Position numbers and translations under genes: made by a program. Below, one piece after another: positions 17,235 through 27,054 of a stretch of DNA of 34,438 bases. The stretch is from Candidatus Colivicinus equi (GTDB lineage: Bacteria; Bacillota_I; Bacilli_A; Erysipelotrichales; Erysipelotrichaceae), in contig JAGHUL010000015.1 of NCBI GenBank assembly GCA_018064825.1, positions 1-34,438 of the forward strand. Direction: 5' to 3'. Every line of letters starts with the position of its first letter. Within the stretch, counting starts at the first letter, position 1. The notes beneath the pieces were generated by a model. That model was not told the DNA's origin. It worked only from the letters and a program-made list of their open reading frames with translations, and searched no databases.

Positions 17235-18143
17235 TTATTCATCACGTGATTTAGCAATCATTGCTGCACCTAGAACACCAGGTTCAGCTAATGTAGCAAC
17301 TAATATTGGAATCTCCCTCATTGCTGGATGAGCCATAGATTTGAAGTATTCTTTTAACTTATCAAAGTATAGATGACTTGAATGAGAAACACCACCACCG
17401 ATTACGAAGCAATCAGGAGCAACGATAGCACTGATAGCAGCTAAGCAAGTAGCAAAATCTTTTGCCATCTTATCAATAATTTGTTGAGCAGTTTCATTTC
17501 CTCTAGAAGCAAGTTTGAAGACATCGCTTCCACCTTTTACTAAATCTTCACCAAGTAAGTCTTTACCGATTAAGCCAATAGCTGTACCAGAAGCAACTGA
17601 TTCAACACCGCCTCTATTAAAGTTCTTATAGATATCATATTGTTTAGCATTTGGATCAACGATTACGTTAGCAACTTCACCTGCATATCCTTTATGACCT
17701 GAATGAATCTTGCCATTAAGGATTAAGCCACCACCGATACCTGTTGAGTGAGTTAGATAATAAACTGTCTTATAACCCTTGCCAGAACCAAGTACTGCTT
17801 CAGCTAAACCAGCTGCATTAGCGTCATTATCTAGATAAACTGGAATATCAAATTCTCTAGAAATAACATCAGCGAATGGATAACCTTCACATCCTGGAAT
17901 ATTTGTAGCTTGAGTAATTACGTTTCTATCTGCATCTACTGGTCCAGGAATAGCTAAGCCAATACCTACAACATCTTTTAAATCAAAACCTCTTAATAGG
18001 TTGATTATGTTATCTAAGATAACTTTTGGTCCTTCTAGACCATGAGAAGATGCGATAACATCTTGCACGATTTTGCCGTCTTCGCTTACTTTAGCGACAC
18101 GGACATTTGTGCCACCTAAATCAATACCAACATAATATTTCAT
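17235..18143 (-). CDS. ROK-family sugar kinase (glucokinase-like)
   Basis: YYVGIDLGGTNVRVAKV, LDNDANAAGLAE, GIGGGLILNGKIHSGHKGYAGEVAN, IGGGVS. No canonical CxCGxxGCxE zinc motif is visible. Confidence 0.88.
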   Translation of the reverse strand: MKYYVGIDLGGTNVRVAKVSEDGKIVQDVIASSHGLEGPKVILDNIINLLRGFDLKDVVGIGLAIPGPVDADRNVITQATNIPGCEGYPFADVISREFDIPVYLDNDANAAGLAEAVLGSGKGYKTVYYLTHSTGIGGGLILNGKIHSGHKGYAGEVANVIVDPNAKQYDIYKNFNRGGVESVASGTAIGLIGKDLLGEDLVKGGSDVFKLASRGNETAQQIIDKMAKDFATCLAAISAIVAPDCFVIGGGVSHSSHLYFDKLKEYFKSMAHPAMREIPILVATLAEPGVLGAAMIAKSRDE

Positions 18144-18145
18144 GA

Positions 18146-19450
18146 TTATTTACCTCTTTCCTCTATTATACCAAGTAAATCATAATCTTTATATCCAATA
18201 ATCTTTGTTCGATAGAATTCACCTATTTGAAGCTCATCTTCACTTCTAATATAAATTACAGGATCTATTCCATCAGGCGCTGACATATATGATCTAGCTA
18301 CATATCGATTAAACAATGGTTCATATCTTTCAATAAGAACATCATATACTTTTGAAACTTTCTTTTTATTGTTTTCTAAGACAATCTCTTGTTGCATTGC
18401 CATCAATCTACCGTAGCGTTCTTCTTTGATATCTTCATCAACTTGTTCATCCATTGAATAAGCAGCTGTATCTTCTTCATTTGAGAAAGTAAAGGCACCT
18501 AAAGAGTCAAATTTAATCTCTTCAACAAAATTCAATGTATCATTAAACATTTCTTCAGTTTCATGAGGGAAGCCAATAATCATCGTAGTACGAATAATTG
18601 GGTCTTTAAATAATTCTCTAATATTCTTGATACGATTTCTTATTAATTCAACGCTTCCTCTTCTATTCATGTGTTTCAATAATTCGTCATTAGCATATTG
18701 AATAGGAATATCAAAGTAAGGAAGTACCCTCTTTAGTTTAGACATCGTAACCAATAATTCATCTTCAATTTCATCTGGATACATATATAAAATTCTTATC
18801 CATTTGAATTCAATCTTATCTAGTTCAACAAGCAAATCTTTAAGCATGAACTTACCATAGATATCGTGCCCATAATAAGTAGTATCTTGGGCAACAACAT
18901 TTAATTCCTTAACTCCAAGTTCATATAGATGCTTTGCCTCTAAAACAATATCTTCTATTCTTCTAGACTTGCAATTACCTCTAATCAAAGGAATAGCGCA
19001 ATACGCACAACGATTATCGCAACCGTCAGAAATTCTTAGATATGCCGTATAGTTATTATTAACTAGTTTTCTATTCCTACCATAATCATGTTTAAATTCA
19101 TGATTAAATAATTGACCTAGTAGTTTTGGCAATTTAGGATAATCTTCAATCTTTACAAATAAATCAACTTCAGGAAATTCTTTTAAACAGTCCTCAAAAT
19201 ATCTTTGGACAAAACAACCAACAACTATTAATTTTTTTAATTTACGTTCTTTATAATCCGCAATCTCTAATATCGTATCAATTGCTTCTTGTTTAGCACT
19301 TAAGATAAAACCGCAAGTATTAATAACAATAGCGTCGCATTCTTTTAAATCTGCTTCATACTCAAAAAACGAATCATCAAAAAGACCGATGATATTTTCG
19401 CTATCAACCAAGTTTTTCGCACAGCCAAGACTTATAAATCCAACTTTCAT
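18146..19450 (-). CDS. rimO: Ribosomal protein S12 methylthiotransferase RimO
   Basis: MKVGFISLGCAKNLVDSE, CGFI...QEAIDTI, RISDGCDNRCAYCAIPLIRG (radical SAM CxxxCxxC), C-terminal TRAM-like region. Confidence 0.95.
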   Translation of the reverse strand: MKVGFISLGCAKNLVDSENIIGLFDDSFFEYEADLKECDAIVINTCGFILSAKQEAIDTILEIADYKERKLKKLIVVGCFVQRYFEDCLKEFPEVDLFVKIEDYPKLPKLLGQLFNHEFKHDYGRNRKLVNNNYTAYLRISDGCDNRCAYCAIPLIRGNCKSRRIEDIVLEAKHLYELGVKELNVVAQDTTYYGHDIYGKFMLKDLLVELDKIEFKWIRILYMYPDEIEDELLVTMSKLKRVLPYFDIPIQYANDELLKHMNRRGSVELIRNRIKNIRELFKDPIIRTTMIIGFPHETEEMFNDTLNFVEEIKFDSLGAFTFSNEEDTAAYSMDEQVDEDIKEERYGRLMAMQQEIVLENNKKKVSKVYDVLIERYEPLFNRYVARSYMSAPDGIDPVIYIRSEDELQIGEFYRTKIIGYKDYDLLGIIEERGK

Positions 19451-20796
19451 TGTTCTTCGTATTTCTTCCTAGCGTTTTGTTTATATCTTTCTTTTCTTTC
19501 TTCTTTGATCTTGCCTTTGATATAATCACGGCGTTTTTGTCTCTTGATTCTTTCGATTTCTTGATTCTTTTTCTTTTTATAATTAGGTTTTACTTTTTCG
19601 TTCTTACGTGTTAGTTTCTTAACTAATTCTTTTTCATCAACAAAACCTTTAATTTGACGTTTCTTAGTTGGATTAGCAGTTTCAACCCATTTACCACGTT
19701 TATAATCCTTTGCTAAGAAATTAATACCCTTCTTATCTAATAACTTGATATTGTCGATATCAGTTTCTTTATACAATAGATAACAAATACCTGTTTTTTC
19801 ATTTCTTCCTGTACGACCTGCACGATGAGTGTAGAATTGAAGTTCCATAGGCAAACCCATTGATACAACATGGCTTACACCTTCAATATCAATGCCTCTA
19901 GCCGCAACATCAGTAGCGATGATATATTTTCTAGTCTTATTTTGTAAAGCTTTAATAGCCTTTTGACGATCTCTAGATTCTAATCCACCATGAATTAGTA
20001 ATGCATCAATGCCATGATTTTTTAATAATTCATAGGTATCTTCTGCATATTCTCTACTATTCGCAAAAATCATGCATAAATAAGGATTGAAACCCTTTAA
20101 TATATCAATTAATTTTTCGTTATAGTCTTTGTGTTTGCAATTAATCAAACAATGTTCAATACGAGGATCTCTCTTCTTATCTTCAACAACAATCATCTTT
20201 GGATTTTCAAGATATTTCTTGATAAAGATTTGTAATTGTTCAGGATATGTAGCTGAAAAGCACAATACCTCAGGATCTTTAACCATATGTGAAAAGACAG
20301 TATCGATATCCTCTAAGAAACCATATTCTAAAGTCATATCCGCTTCATCAATGACAAACATTTGTACAAAATCAACTCTTAAAGCATTTGATAAGAATAA
20401 GTCTTTAATTCTTCCTGGCGTACCAATGATGATATGAGGAATATTATCTAACTTTTTAATAGCTTTATTCTTATCTGTGCCACCTGCCAACATTTGAATT
20501 CTTAAATCAGGCAATACTTCATTCATAAGTTTCGCATTCTTATATACTTGATAAGCTAGTTCTCTAGTTGGAACAGATATTACAACTTGAGTCTTATTTG
20601 ATTTTGGATTAATCATCTCCATAATAGGAATCAAATAAGCGTGCGTTTTACCAGTACCTGTTTTAGATAAAGCAATTACATCTTTATTTGATTTGGTGTA
20701 CTTTAAAACTTCGTTTTGAACTTTAGTTAATTCTTCAAAATTATTCAATTTAATAAAATCTAATGTCTCTTGTTTTAAACCTTTTATCATACTCAT
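19447..20796 (-). CDS. DEAD-box ATP-dependent RNA helicase
   Basis: AKTGTGKT (motif I), PTRELA, TPGR, VIDEAD, SAT, HRAGRTGR and a basic C-terminal tail. Start revised to MSM at 20796. Confidence 0.93.
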   Translation of the reverse strand: MSMIKGLKQETLDFIKLNNFEELTKVQNEVLKYTKSNKDVIALSKTGTGKTHAYLIPIMEMINPKSNKTQVVISVPTRELAYQVYKNAKLMNEVLPDLRIQMLAGGTDKNKAIKKLDNIPHIIIGTPGRIKDLFLSNALRVDFVQMFVIDEADMTLEYGFLEDIDTVFSHMVKDPEVLCFSATYPEQLQIFIKKYLENPKMIVVEDKKRDPRIEHCLINCKHKDYNEKLIDILKGFNPYLCMIFANSREYAEDTYELLKNHGIDALLIHGGLESRDRQKAIKALQNKTRKYIIATDVAARGIDIEGVSHVVSMGLPMELQFYTHRAGRTGRNEKTGICYLLYKETDIDNIKLLDKKGINFLAKDYKRGKWVETANPTKKRQIKGFVDEKELVKKLTRKNEKVKPNYKKKKNQEIERIKRQKRRDYIKGKIKEERKERYKQNARKKYEEQ

Positions 20797-20842
20797 TAAT
20801 TTTAATATAAATTTGTGACAATACAAAATGTCTTTTCATTGT

Positions 20843-20848
20843 TACAAT
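20843..20848 (+). promoter_or_regulatory. Extended -10 (TGT-TACAAT) of ispH
   Basis: CATTGTTACAATAATGATATG: the -10 is followed by 6 nt and then ATG. Confidence 0.6.
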
Positions 20849-20854
20849 AATGAT

Positions 20855-21721
20855 ATGGAAGTAAAAAGGATCGTACCTAGTGGTTATTGTAAAGGCGTTG
20901 TCAACGCCATTAAATTAGCCAAAGATACCAGAATCAAATATCCAAATGAAAAGATATATGTTTTAGGAATGATTGTTCATAACTCTTTTGTAACAGAGGA
21001 GTTATCTAATCTAGGCATTATTACTCTAGATGATACAAATAAAACTAAAGAAGAATTATTGGAGCAGATTGAACAAGGCATCGTCATTTTTACAGCGCAT
21101 GGCATTGCGGATTCAATCAAAGAAAAAGCCTTAGCTAAGGGTTTGATTTGTGTTGATGCAACATGTACTGACGTCTTAAAAACTAAAGCAAGTATCATCG
21201 ACCATTTAGAACAAGGCTATGATGTCATCTATTTTGGCAAAAGAAATCATCCTGAAGCAAATGCTATTATTTGTATATCTGATAAGATTCATCTAGTGAC
21301 TAATGAAAATGATTTAGAAAATCTAGAGATTAATAATGACAAATTATTCTTAACCAATCAAACAACGATGTCATATCTAGAACTAGCTGATTTGATTGAA
21401 TTAGCTAAGGATAAATATCCTCATATCGTCATAGAAAAAGAAATATGCAATGCGACTAGTTCTCGTCAAGAAGCCATAAGCAACATCAAAGATTGTGATT
21501 TGTTGTATGTAGTTGGTGATCAAAAATCAAACAACACAAATAAGCTTGTTGATATTGGAAAAAGTGCAGGCATAAAAAAAGTTCTTTTGATACGTAGTTA
21601 CAAAGATATCGTAAGAACTGATTTAGAAAATGTTAATAAAGTTTGTGTTTCAGCTGGAGCCTCTACTCCACCTAGTTTAATAGACGAAGTAATAAATTAT
21701 CTAACCCTTGAATCTAGATAA
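20855..21721 (+). CDS. ispH: 4-hydroxy-3-methylbut-2-enyl diphosphate reductase (IspH)
   Basis: MEVKRIVPSGYCKGVVNAIKLAK, HNSFVTEEL, TAHG, DATCTDV, NQTTMS, ICNATSSRQEA, VSAGASTPPSLIDEVI. Start revised from 20828 to 20855. Confidence 0.94.
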   Translation: MEVKRIVPSGYCKGVVNAIKLAKDTRIKYPNEKIYVLGMIVHNSFVTEELSNLGIITLDDTNKTKEELLEQIEQGIVIFTAHGIADSIKEKALAKGLICVDATCTDVLKTKASIIDHLEQGYDVIYFGKRNHPEANAIICISDKIHLVTNENDLENLEINNDKLFLTNQTTMSYLELADLIELAKDKYPHIVIEKEICNATSSRQEAISNIKDCDLLYVVGDQKSNNTNKLVDIGKSAGIKKVLLIRSYKDIVRTDLENVNKVCVSAGASTPPSLIDEVINYLTLESR

Positions 21722-23341
21722 GATCTTTAATACATCTGGTTTCTTAATGCCAAATATCTTTTGTGGAAGATTTAGTTTTATTGTGATGTAAATATAGATT
21801 AAAGCCATTAAAATACCACATAATCCCATATAAGCAATATCAATGATTCTGCTAGAATAGTCAAAAGCTAATAGTTCATATAATAATGAAATTGGGATAA
21901 CCATAACCATACCACAACCAAGCATCAAGACAAAACGTTTTAAGGTTGCATAAATGTTGACATCATAGTATTTATTCAAGAAGAACAAATACATTGAGAT
22001 GTTGATGAAATCATATATCGCATTTGAATAAGACATTCCATATGTGCCAAATAATTTAACACATGGGAAGAAGACAATAAACTTAATAATAAAGCTTACA
22101 ATTAAGACAACAATCGTCTTGCCTTTTAATCGTAAAGTAACCATCATCGAAGAGAAAATTAAATCGATGACACCAAAGAAATATTGGAAACAAGCAGTTC
22201 TTAATAAATCTGCGCCTAATTCTAAATTAGATGAACCATACATGATGTAATAGATATCTTTACTAAAGAAATAGAATATAAGCATCATTGGTACTAAGAC
22301 ATATAATGCAGCTTCTAGAATCTGATTGACTTGTTTTCTTAGTTTTACAAAATCATTCTTTTCTAATAGTTCTGTTAAGTAAGGAACCATGCTTGAACAA
22401 AAGCCTGTTGAGATTACAGCAGGAATGCCTGATAATTTTGCGCAGTTTGCTTGTAAGATACCACTAGATAATTTAGCGTATTCATAAATCTCAGGACCAT
22501 TGACTTTTGTCATGTAATCAATAAAGAAAGTAGTATTAATAATCATCGTGGCATTAGATAACACCGAGACTACTAAATATGGAATACCTAAAGCGATGAT
22601 TTCTTTTGTGACTTCAATTTTAGTGCGACCAGGGTCTTCTTGAACCTTAGCTAGTTCCTCAACCCTATTTTCATCTTTCTTTGCTAAAAGCTTTGTATAA
22701 ATAATAGCAATTAAGGCACCAATACTAGCTGCCGCAAGAGCCATATAGATAGCCCATATTGAATCAAAATTTAAGACCTTTACAAATATATAAGCAAAGA
22801 AAATAATTGACAGTACTCTTACAAATTGTTCTAGGACTTGACCAGAAGCATAGATATCTAAACGTTTTAATCCTTGGCAATAACCTCTTATTGCACTTAA
22901 AAAAGGAACTAATATTACAGCTATCGTAAGAATATAGAATAATCTCTTTAAATCTTCTATATCGCTTAATGGAGCTGAAGAGCCAAGTGATTGTCTAGCT
23001 AGAGGATTTGCCAAGAAGACAAAACCGATTGAAGCAATTATAGAAAGCCCCATAACTAAAGAAATGCCCATCTTCTTAACTAATAAGACAGTCTTATAGT
23101 CTTCTTTAGCTGCATATTTTGCGACTAGTGCTGCAATCGCGAATGGAATACCAGCCGATGATATCTGTAACAATACCTCATAGTAAGAATATGAGATATT
23201 GTAGAAAGACATATTATAAGCACCAGCTGTCGCATTTAATGGTGAATAATAGAATAAACCTAAGAGTTTAGAGACAAAAACACCAAAAGAGCTCGTTAGA
23301 GCTCCTATTAATAGTGATTGCTTAACCTTAGTATTTTCCAT
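21701..23341 (-). CDS. MATE/Wzx-like flippase of the SpoVB/YtgP (MurJ) group
   Basis: 546-aa polytopic membrane protein with GALTSSFGVFVSKLLGLFYY, SAIRGYCQGLKRLDIYASGQVLEQFVR. The 3' end overlaps convergent ispH by 21 bp. Confidence 0.88.
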   Translation of the reverse strand: MENTKVKQSLLIGALTSSFGVFVSKLLGLFYYSPLNATAGAYNMSFYNISYSYYEVLLQISSAGIPFAIAALVAKYAAKEDYKTVLLVKKMGISLVMGLSIIASIGFVFLANPLARQSLGSSAPLSDIEDLKRLFYILTIAVILVPFLSAIRGYCQGLKRLDIYASGQVLEQFVRVLSIIFFAYIFVKVLNFDSIWAIYMALAAASIGALIAIIYTKLLAKKDENRVEELAKVQEDPGRTKIEVTKEIIALGIPYLVVSVLSNATMIINTTFFIDYMTKVNGPEIYEYAKLSSGILQANCAKLSGIPAVISTGFCSSMVPYLTELLEKNDFVKLRKQVNQILEAALYVLVPMMLIFYFFSKDIYYIMYGSSNLELGADLLRTACFQYFFGVIDLIFSSMMVTLRLKGKTIVVLIVSFIIKFIVFFPCVKLFGTYGMSYSNAIYDFINISMYLFFLNKYYDVNIYATLKRFVLMLGCGMVMVIPISLLYELLAFDYSSRIIDIAYMGLCGILMALIYIYITIKLNLPQKIFGIKKPDVLKILSRFKG

Positions 23342-23347
23342 CTTTCA

Positions 23348-23851
23348 TTACCCCAAATAAGAAACATCTATACTAAATATTTCTCGATATGTCGTAGAAA
23401 GATCACTACGTTTCCATTGTACTAATACATACAATCTTGTTTCATCTTTTTGTGTAGTTGAAGAGATAACAACCCCTTTTACATAACCACGATCAGGATT
23501 AGATTGATTAGGAATCATGTTGTATTGATTTTCATCAAAGATACCAATATTGGCAGCCATTGTCGTTCCATAATCGACATCATCTTCAATCGCGATAGCT
23601 TCTACATCATACATTGCGGTACGTGGGTTATCAATAGTCACATAAAAACGATAGCCACCATCAATCTTTGCCATCTCTGCACTAATGTCAAAATTATTAG
23701 GCTTAGTTGTATATGTATCGTTTTGTTTAATAATCTCAATAAGATTTAGATAACGATCATCCGCGTCTAATTCTGTTTTCTTTTTATTTCCTAATATGTT
23801 ACATCCACTAAGGCTAATTAGAATGATTAATATTACAAGTATTTTTTTCAT
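23348..23851 (-). CDS. Putative lipoprotein
   Basis: Signal peptide with lipobox: MKKILVILIILISLSGCNILGNKKK. Sits directly downstream of tyrS. Confidence 0.75.
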   Translation of the reverse strand: MKKILVILIILISLSGCNILGNKKKTELDADDRYLNLIEIIKQNDTYTTKPNNFDISAEMAKIDGGYRFYVTIDNPRTAMYDVEAIAIEDDVDYGTTMAANIGIFDENQYNMIPNQSNPDRGYVKGVVISSTTQKDETRLYVLVQWKRSDLSTTYREIFSIDVSYLG

Positions 23852-23852
23852 T

Positions 23853-25076
23853 TTAGAACTCTACTGCGTAATAGAATTTTTTACCTTTCTTAATAATAGT
23901 AAGTTCATTATTAAAGGCATCAGCTTTATTTAAAACAAAATTCATATCAGTAACTTTTTCACCATTGATACTGATTGATGAACCATTAATTAAATCTCTA
24001 GCTTCACGATTTGACTTACAAGCTCCAACTAATACTAATGCATTAATTAAACCTGTACCATCTTCAATCTTAATCTTTTCTAAGTCAGCAGTACCTTGTT
24101 TAATTTCATCAATTGTAAGTTCTTTTAAATCACCTTTGAAGAAAGTATTCGCAATCTTAACAGCTGATTCATAAGCTTGTTCGCCATGTAAGAAAGTGAT
24201 AACTTCTTTTGCCAAAGCTTTATGAGCTAAACGTAATTGTGGCTCATTCTTATTTGATTCTTCTAGCTTCTCTATTTCTTCTTTTGATAAGAATGTTAAG
24301 AACTTCAAGTAATCAATAACTTTATCATCTTCAGAATTGATAAAGAATTGATACATCTCATATGCTGAAGTCTTATTGATATCTAACCAAATAGCTTTAC
24401 CATTTGTTTTACCAAATTTAGAACCATCTGATTTTGTTAATAATGGCATTGTAAAACCATATACTTCTTTACCAAGTTTCTTTCTTGTAAGTTCAATACC
24501 AGCAGTAATATTACCCCATTGGTCTTGACCTGCAACTTGTAAAGTTACATTTCTAGATTCATATAAATGAAGGAAGTCGTATGCTTGCATTGTCATGTAA
24601 GAGAATTCAGTATAAGTGATACCTTCATCTAATCTTCTCTTAATGATATCTTTGTTCAACATATAACCGATATTGAAATACTTGCCAACATCTCTTAACC
24701 AATCAATGAAAGAGAATTCTTTCAACCAGTCATAGTTATTAACAACTTCAAAACCAAAAATCTTTTCAGCTTGTTTCTTTAAACATTCATAGTTATGATC
24801 TACTTCTTCTTTAGTGATCATTGGTCTTTCGGCATCTGGTTTTGGATCACCAATTAATCCTGTGCCGCCACCTACTAATAGAATAGGATGATGTCCTGCA
24901 TCTTTTAATCTTTTAGAAATTAAAAAACTTGAGAAGTGACCAATATGTAAAGAGTCACCAGTTGGATCGGTGCCAATATAGAAGGTTAAACCACCTTTAT
25001 TTAATAGATCTTTTATTTCAGGTGAACTTTCGTCTTTAATAAGTCCACGCCAAACTAATTCTTCATATATTCCCAT
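23853..25076 (-). CDS. tyrS: Tyrosyl-tRNA synthetase
   Basis: HIGHFSSF (HIGH), TGLIGDP, QVAGQDQWGNI, SKFGKTNG (KMSKS-like), C-terminal S4 domain. Confidence 0.97.
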   Translation of the reverse strand: MGIYEELVWRGLIKDESSPEIKDLLNKGGLTFYIGTDPTGDSLHIGHFSSFLISKRLKDAGHHPILLVGGGTGLIGDPKPDAERPMITKEEVDHNYECLKKQAEKIFGFEVVNNYDWLKEFSFIDWLRDVGKYFNIGYMLNKDIIKRRLDEGITYTEFSYMTMQAYDFLHLYESRNVTLQVAGQDQWGNITAGIELTRKKLGKEVYGFTMPLLTKSDGSKFGKTNGKAIWLDINKTSAYEMYQFFINSEDDKVIDYLKFLTFLSKEEIEKLEESNKNEPQLRLAHKALAKEVITFLHGEQAYESAVKIANTFFKGDLKELTIDEIKQGTADLEKIKIEDGTGLINALVLVGACKSNREARDLINGSSISINGEKVTDMNFVLNKADAFNNELTIIKKGKKFYYAVEF

Positions 25077-25078
25077 AA

Positions 25079-26071
25079 TTATTCTTTAGTAGTGCTTCTT
25101 GGTTGATATAAAATATCTAAGCACTTTTCCTTTTCTTCCACATCTTCATTCTTAAGCATCTTAGTCATCAATCTCATAGATACGGCACCAATATCATAAC
25201 TAGGTACAACAAATGAGCTGATTTCAGGTCTAACTGATGAAGTGTACTTCGATTCATTCATACATACTAATTCCATATCTTCAGGAACCTTAACACCATA
25301 TTCTGTAACAACATTTAATGCAGCCATTGCTTGAGAATCACGGTCCGCAATAAATACTTTATGTGAATGATTCTTAAAGTATGATTTTAAGAATTTATAA
25401 GTTGAACGATTATCTTTAGCTACTTCAACATAGCCTGTATATTCTTTCTTATGTTCTTTGAATGCTTTTTCAGCACCCTTTCTCATTTGTATTGAACGAT
25501 TGTCATTTCGATGATCTTGTAAGATACCAATATCATCAATACCCTTGTCTAGATATTCGTTACATAATTCATAGACAGCCTTTTCATAGTCAACATAAAC
25601 TGAACAAATACTGTCAGAAGAAATCTTGTCACCAATGACAATCATTGGGATATTATATTCTTCTAATAATTTTACTGAATCATCTAATTTCTTATCTGCA
25701 TAGATAATAACACCATCAACTCTAGATTTAATTACTTCGTCGATGATTTCTTTAATGTCTGTTACACCTTCAGTGATGGTGTGTAGATATACAGAATATT
25801 CATATATCTTTGCGACATCACATAATCCGTTAATAAGCCTTCCTGAGAAGGTAATAGAGTTGGCAGGAATAATCAAACCAATAGTTGTTGTCCTTGATAG
25901 AGCTAAACCTTGCGCAATGGCATTAGGACGATAACCTAAACGATTAATTGCTTCTTCTACTCTTTGTTTTGTATCTTCTTTAACAGCAGTAGAACCATTA
26001 ATAACTCTTGAGACAGTAGCTAATGATACGTTGGATTCTCTGGCAACCTCATAAATAGTTACTTTTTTCAT
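25079..26071 (-). CDS. ccpA: LacI-family regulator, CcpA-like
   Basis: KKVTIYEVARESNVSLATVSRVINGSTAVKEDTKQRVEEAINRLGYRPNAIAQGLALSRTTTIGLIIP. Downstream of murC-ytxG-ytxH-like genes, which resembles the B. subtilis ccpA neighbourhood. Confidence 0.8.
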   Translation of the reverse strand: MKKVTIYEVARESNVSLATVSRVINGSTAVKEDTKQRVEEAINRLGYRPNAIAQGLALSRTTTIGLIIPANSITFSGRLINGLCDVAKIYEYSVYLHTITEGVTDIKEIIDEVIKSRVDGVIIYADKKLDDSVKLLEEYNIPMIVIGDKISSDSICSVYVDYEKAVYELCNEYLDKGIDDIGILQDHRNDNRSIQMRKGAEKAFKEHKKEYTGYVEVAKDNRSTYKFLKSYFKNHSHKVFIADRDSQAMAALNVVTEYGVKVPEDMELVCMNESKYTSSVRPEISSFVVPSYDIGAVSMRLMTKMLKNEDVEEKEKCLDILYQPRSTTKE

Positions 26072-26074
26072 GAA

Positions 26075-26593
26075 CTACTCCTTAGGATCTAACCAATCTT
26101 TTAATGTATCTAATGCTTTTTCGGCAATATTTACTGTTTCTTTCTTTGCGTTATTGATTGCGTCTTTTACTTCTTTTTTATTCATAAAGTTGTCTACTTG
26201 TTGTTTTGCATTTTGGTATACTTCAGTTTTTTCAACTGTTTCGCCTACTGTTTTTGCAGCATTTGCAACATAGTCTTCAGCTTTTTCAAAGGCTTTATTT
26301 AATTCTTCATTACCTTTGATTTCTTCGATTTTCTTTAAAGCATTGTCATATAAATCTTTTGATTTTGCTTTGACAAATTCTACACCTTTTTGAACTTCTT
26401 CAGAATTAATCATTTCATTTGCAGCTGTCGTAATTCTTTCAATCGCAAGATTCAATGTTGCGATAGTTTTATTTTGAATATCTTTAACTGTTTGATTATC
26501 AACATCTTTACAAGCTTCATCAAGGTCATTAACTTTTGCTTTTAAGTCTTCAACAACTTCTTCAACTTGATTTTTTACTTCAGTATTATCCAT
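26075..26593 (-). CDS. Helical/coiled-coil protein in YtxH-like position
   Basis: 172 aa, Lys/Glu/Ala-rich amphipathic helices with no clear TM segment. Positioned between the ytxG-like gene and ccpA. Confidence 0.55.
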   Translation of the reverse strand: MDNTEVKNQVEEVVEDLKAKVNDLDEACKDVDNQTVKDIQNKTIATLNLAIERITTAANEMINSEEVQKGVEFVKAKSKDLYDNALKKIEEIKGNEELNKAFEKAEDYVANAAKTVGETVEKTEVYQNAKQQVDNFMNKKEVKDAINNAKKETVNIAEKALDTLKDWLDPKE

Positions 26594-26595
26594 TA

Positions 26596-26982
26596 TTACT
26601 CTCCAATCTTGTCTTCTTTAACAGGTTCTTGAAGTTCTATTTCGTCTGTTTTATCAGTTCTACTAGTGATTTTTTCTTTGATGACATCAATATTTGTAAC
26701 AATAAAATCTTTTGTAGCTTTTGCGGCATCTATTGCTTCATCATGAACTTTATCAACAGTAGCTGACATCTTTACCATTGTATCTAAAGGTGCTTGGACC
26801 TTCTCGATACTCTTATTAGTTAAACCAACTGTTTCAGGTAGTCGATCTGTAACTTTCTTTGCAGATCTTACTAAACCAATAATGTTGATTAATAGAATAA
26901 TAACAATGACAAGAATAATAACCCCTAAAATAGGAATAAGGGTATTACTTAAATCATGAAATGAATTTAAAAAAGCATCCAT
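26596..26982 (-). CDS. DUF948/YtxG-like membrane protein
   Basis: N-terminal TM (LIPILGVIILVIVIILLINIIGLV) followed by a helical domain (SAKKVTDRLPETVGLTNKSIEKVQAPLDTMVKMSATVDKVHDEAIDAAKA). Adjacent to murC. Confidence 0.75.
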   Translation of the reverse strand: MDAFLNSFHDLSNTLIPILGVIILVIVIILLINIIGLVRSAKKVTDRLPETVGLTNKSIEKVQAPLDTMVKMSATVDKVHDEAIDAAKATKDFIVTNIDVIKEKITSRTDKTDEIELQEPVKEDKIGE

Positions 26983-27004
26983 ATTTCTTTACCTCACTAC
27001 CTCT

Positions 27005-27033
27005 ATGGTACAATTTTATGAAAATTTTTTCAA
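27005..27033 (-). promoter_or_regulatory. Sigma-A-type promoter upstream of the ytxG-like/ccpA/tyrS operon
   Basis: Minus strand TTGAAA-17 nt (AAATTTTCATAAAATTG)-TACCAT. Confidence 0.65.
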
Positions 27034-27054
27034 GAAAATGAATGCCTTTACAAT

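Noticed and set aside
14660-18143. Complete sugar-utilisation operon (Leloir pathway)
   Set aside because: Only galK and a ROK kinase are present. No galT, galE, transporter or dedicated regulator, and a terminator separates the two genes.
20129-20437. 102-aa plus-strand ORF antisense to the DEAD-box helicase
   Set aside because: Shadow ORF within a conserved helicase domain; no independent evidence.
23853-25076. T-box leader upstream of tyrS
   Set aside because: Only 2 bp separate tyrS from the upstream LacI-family gene; there is no space for a T-box leader.
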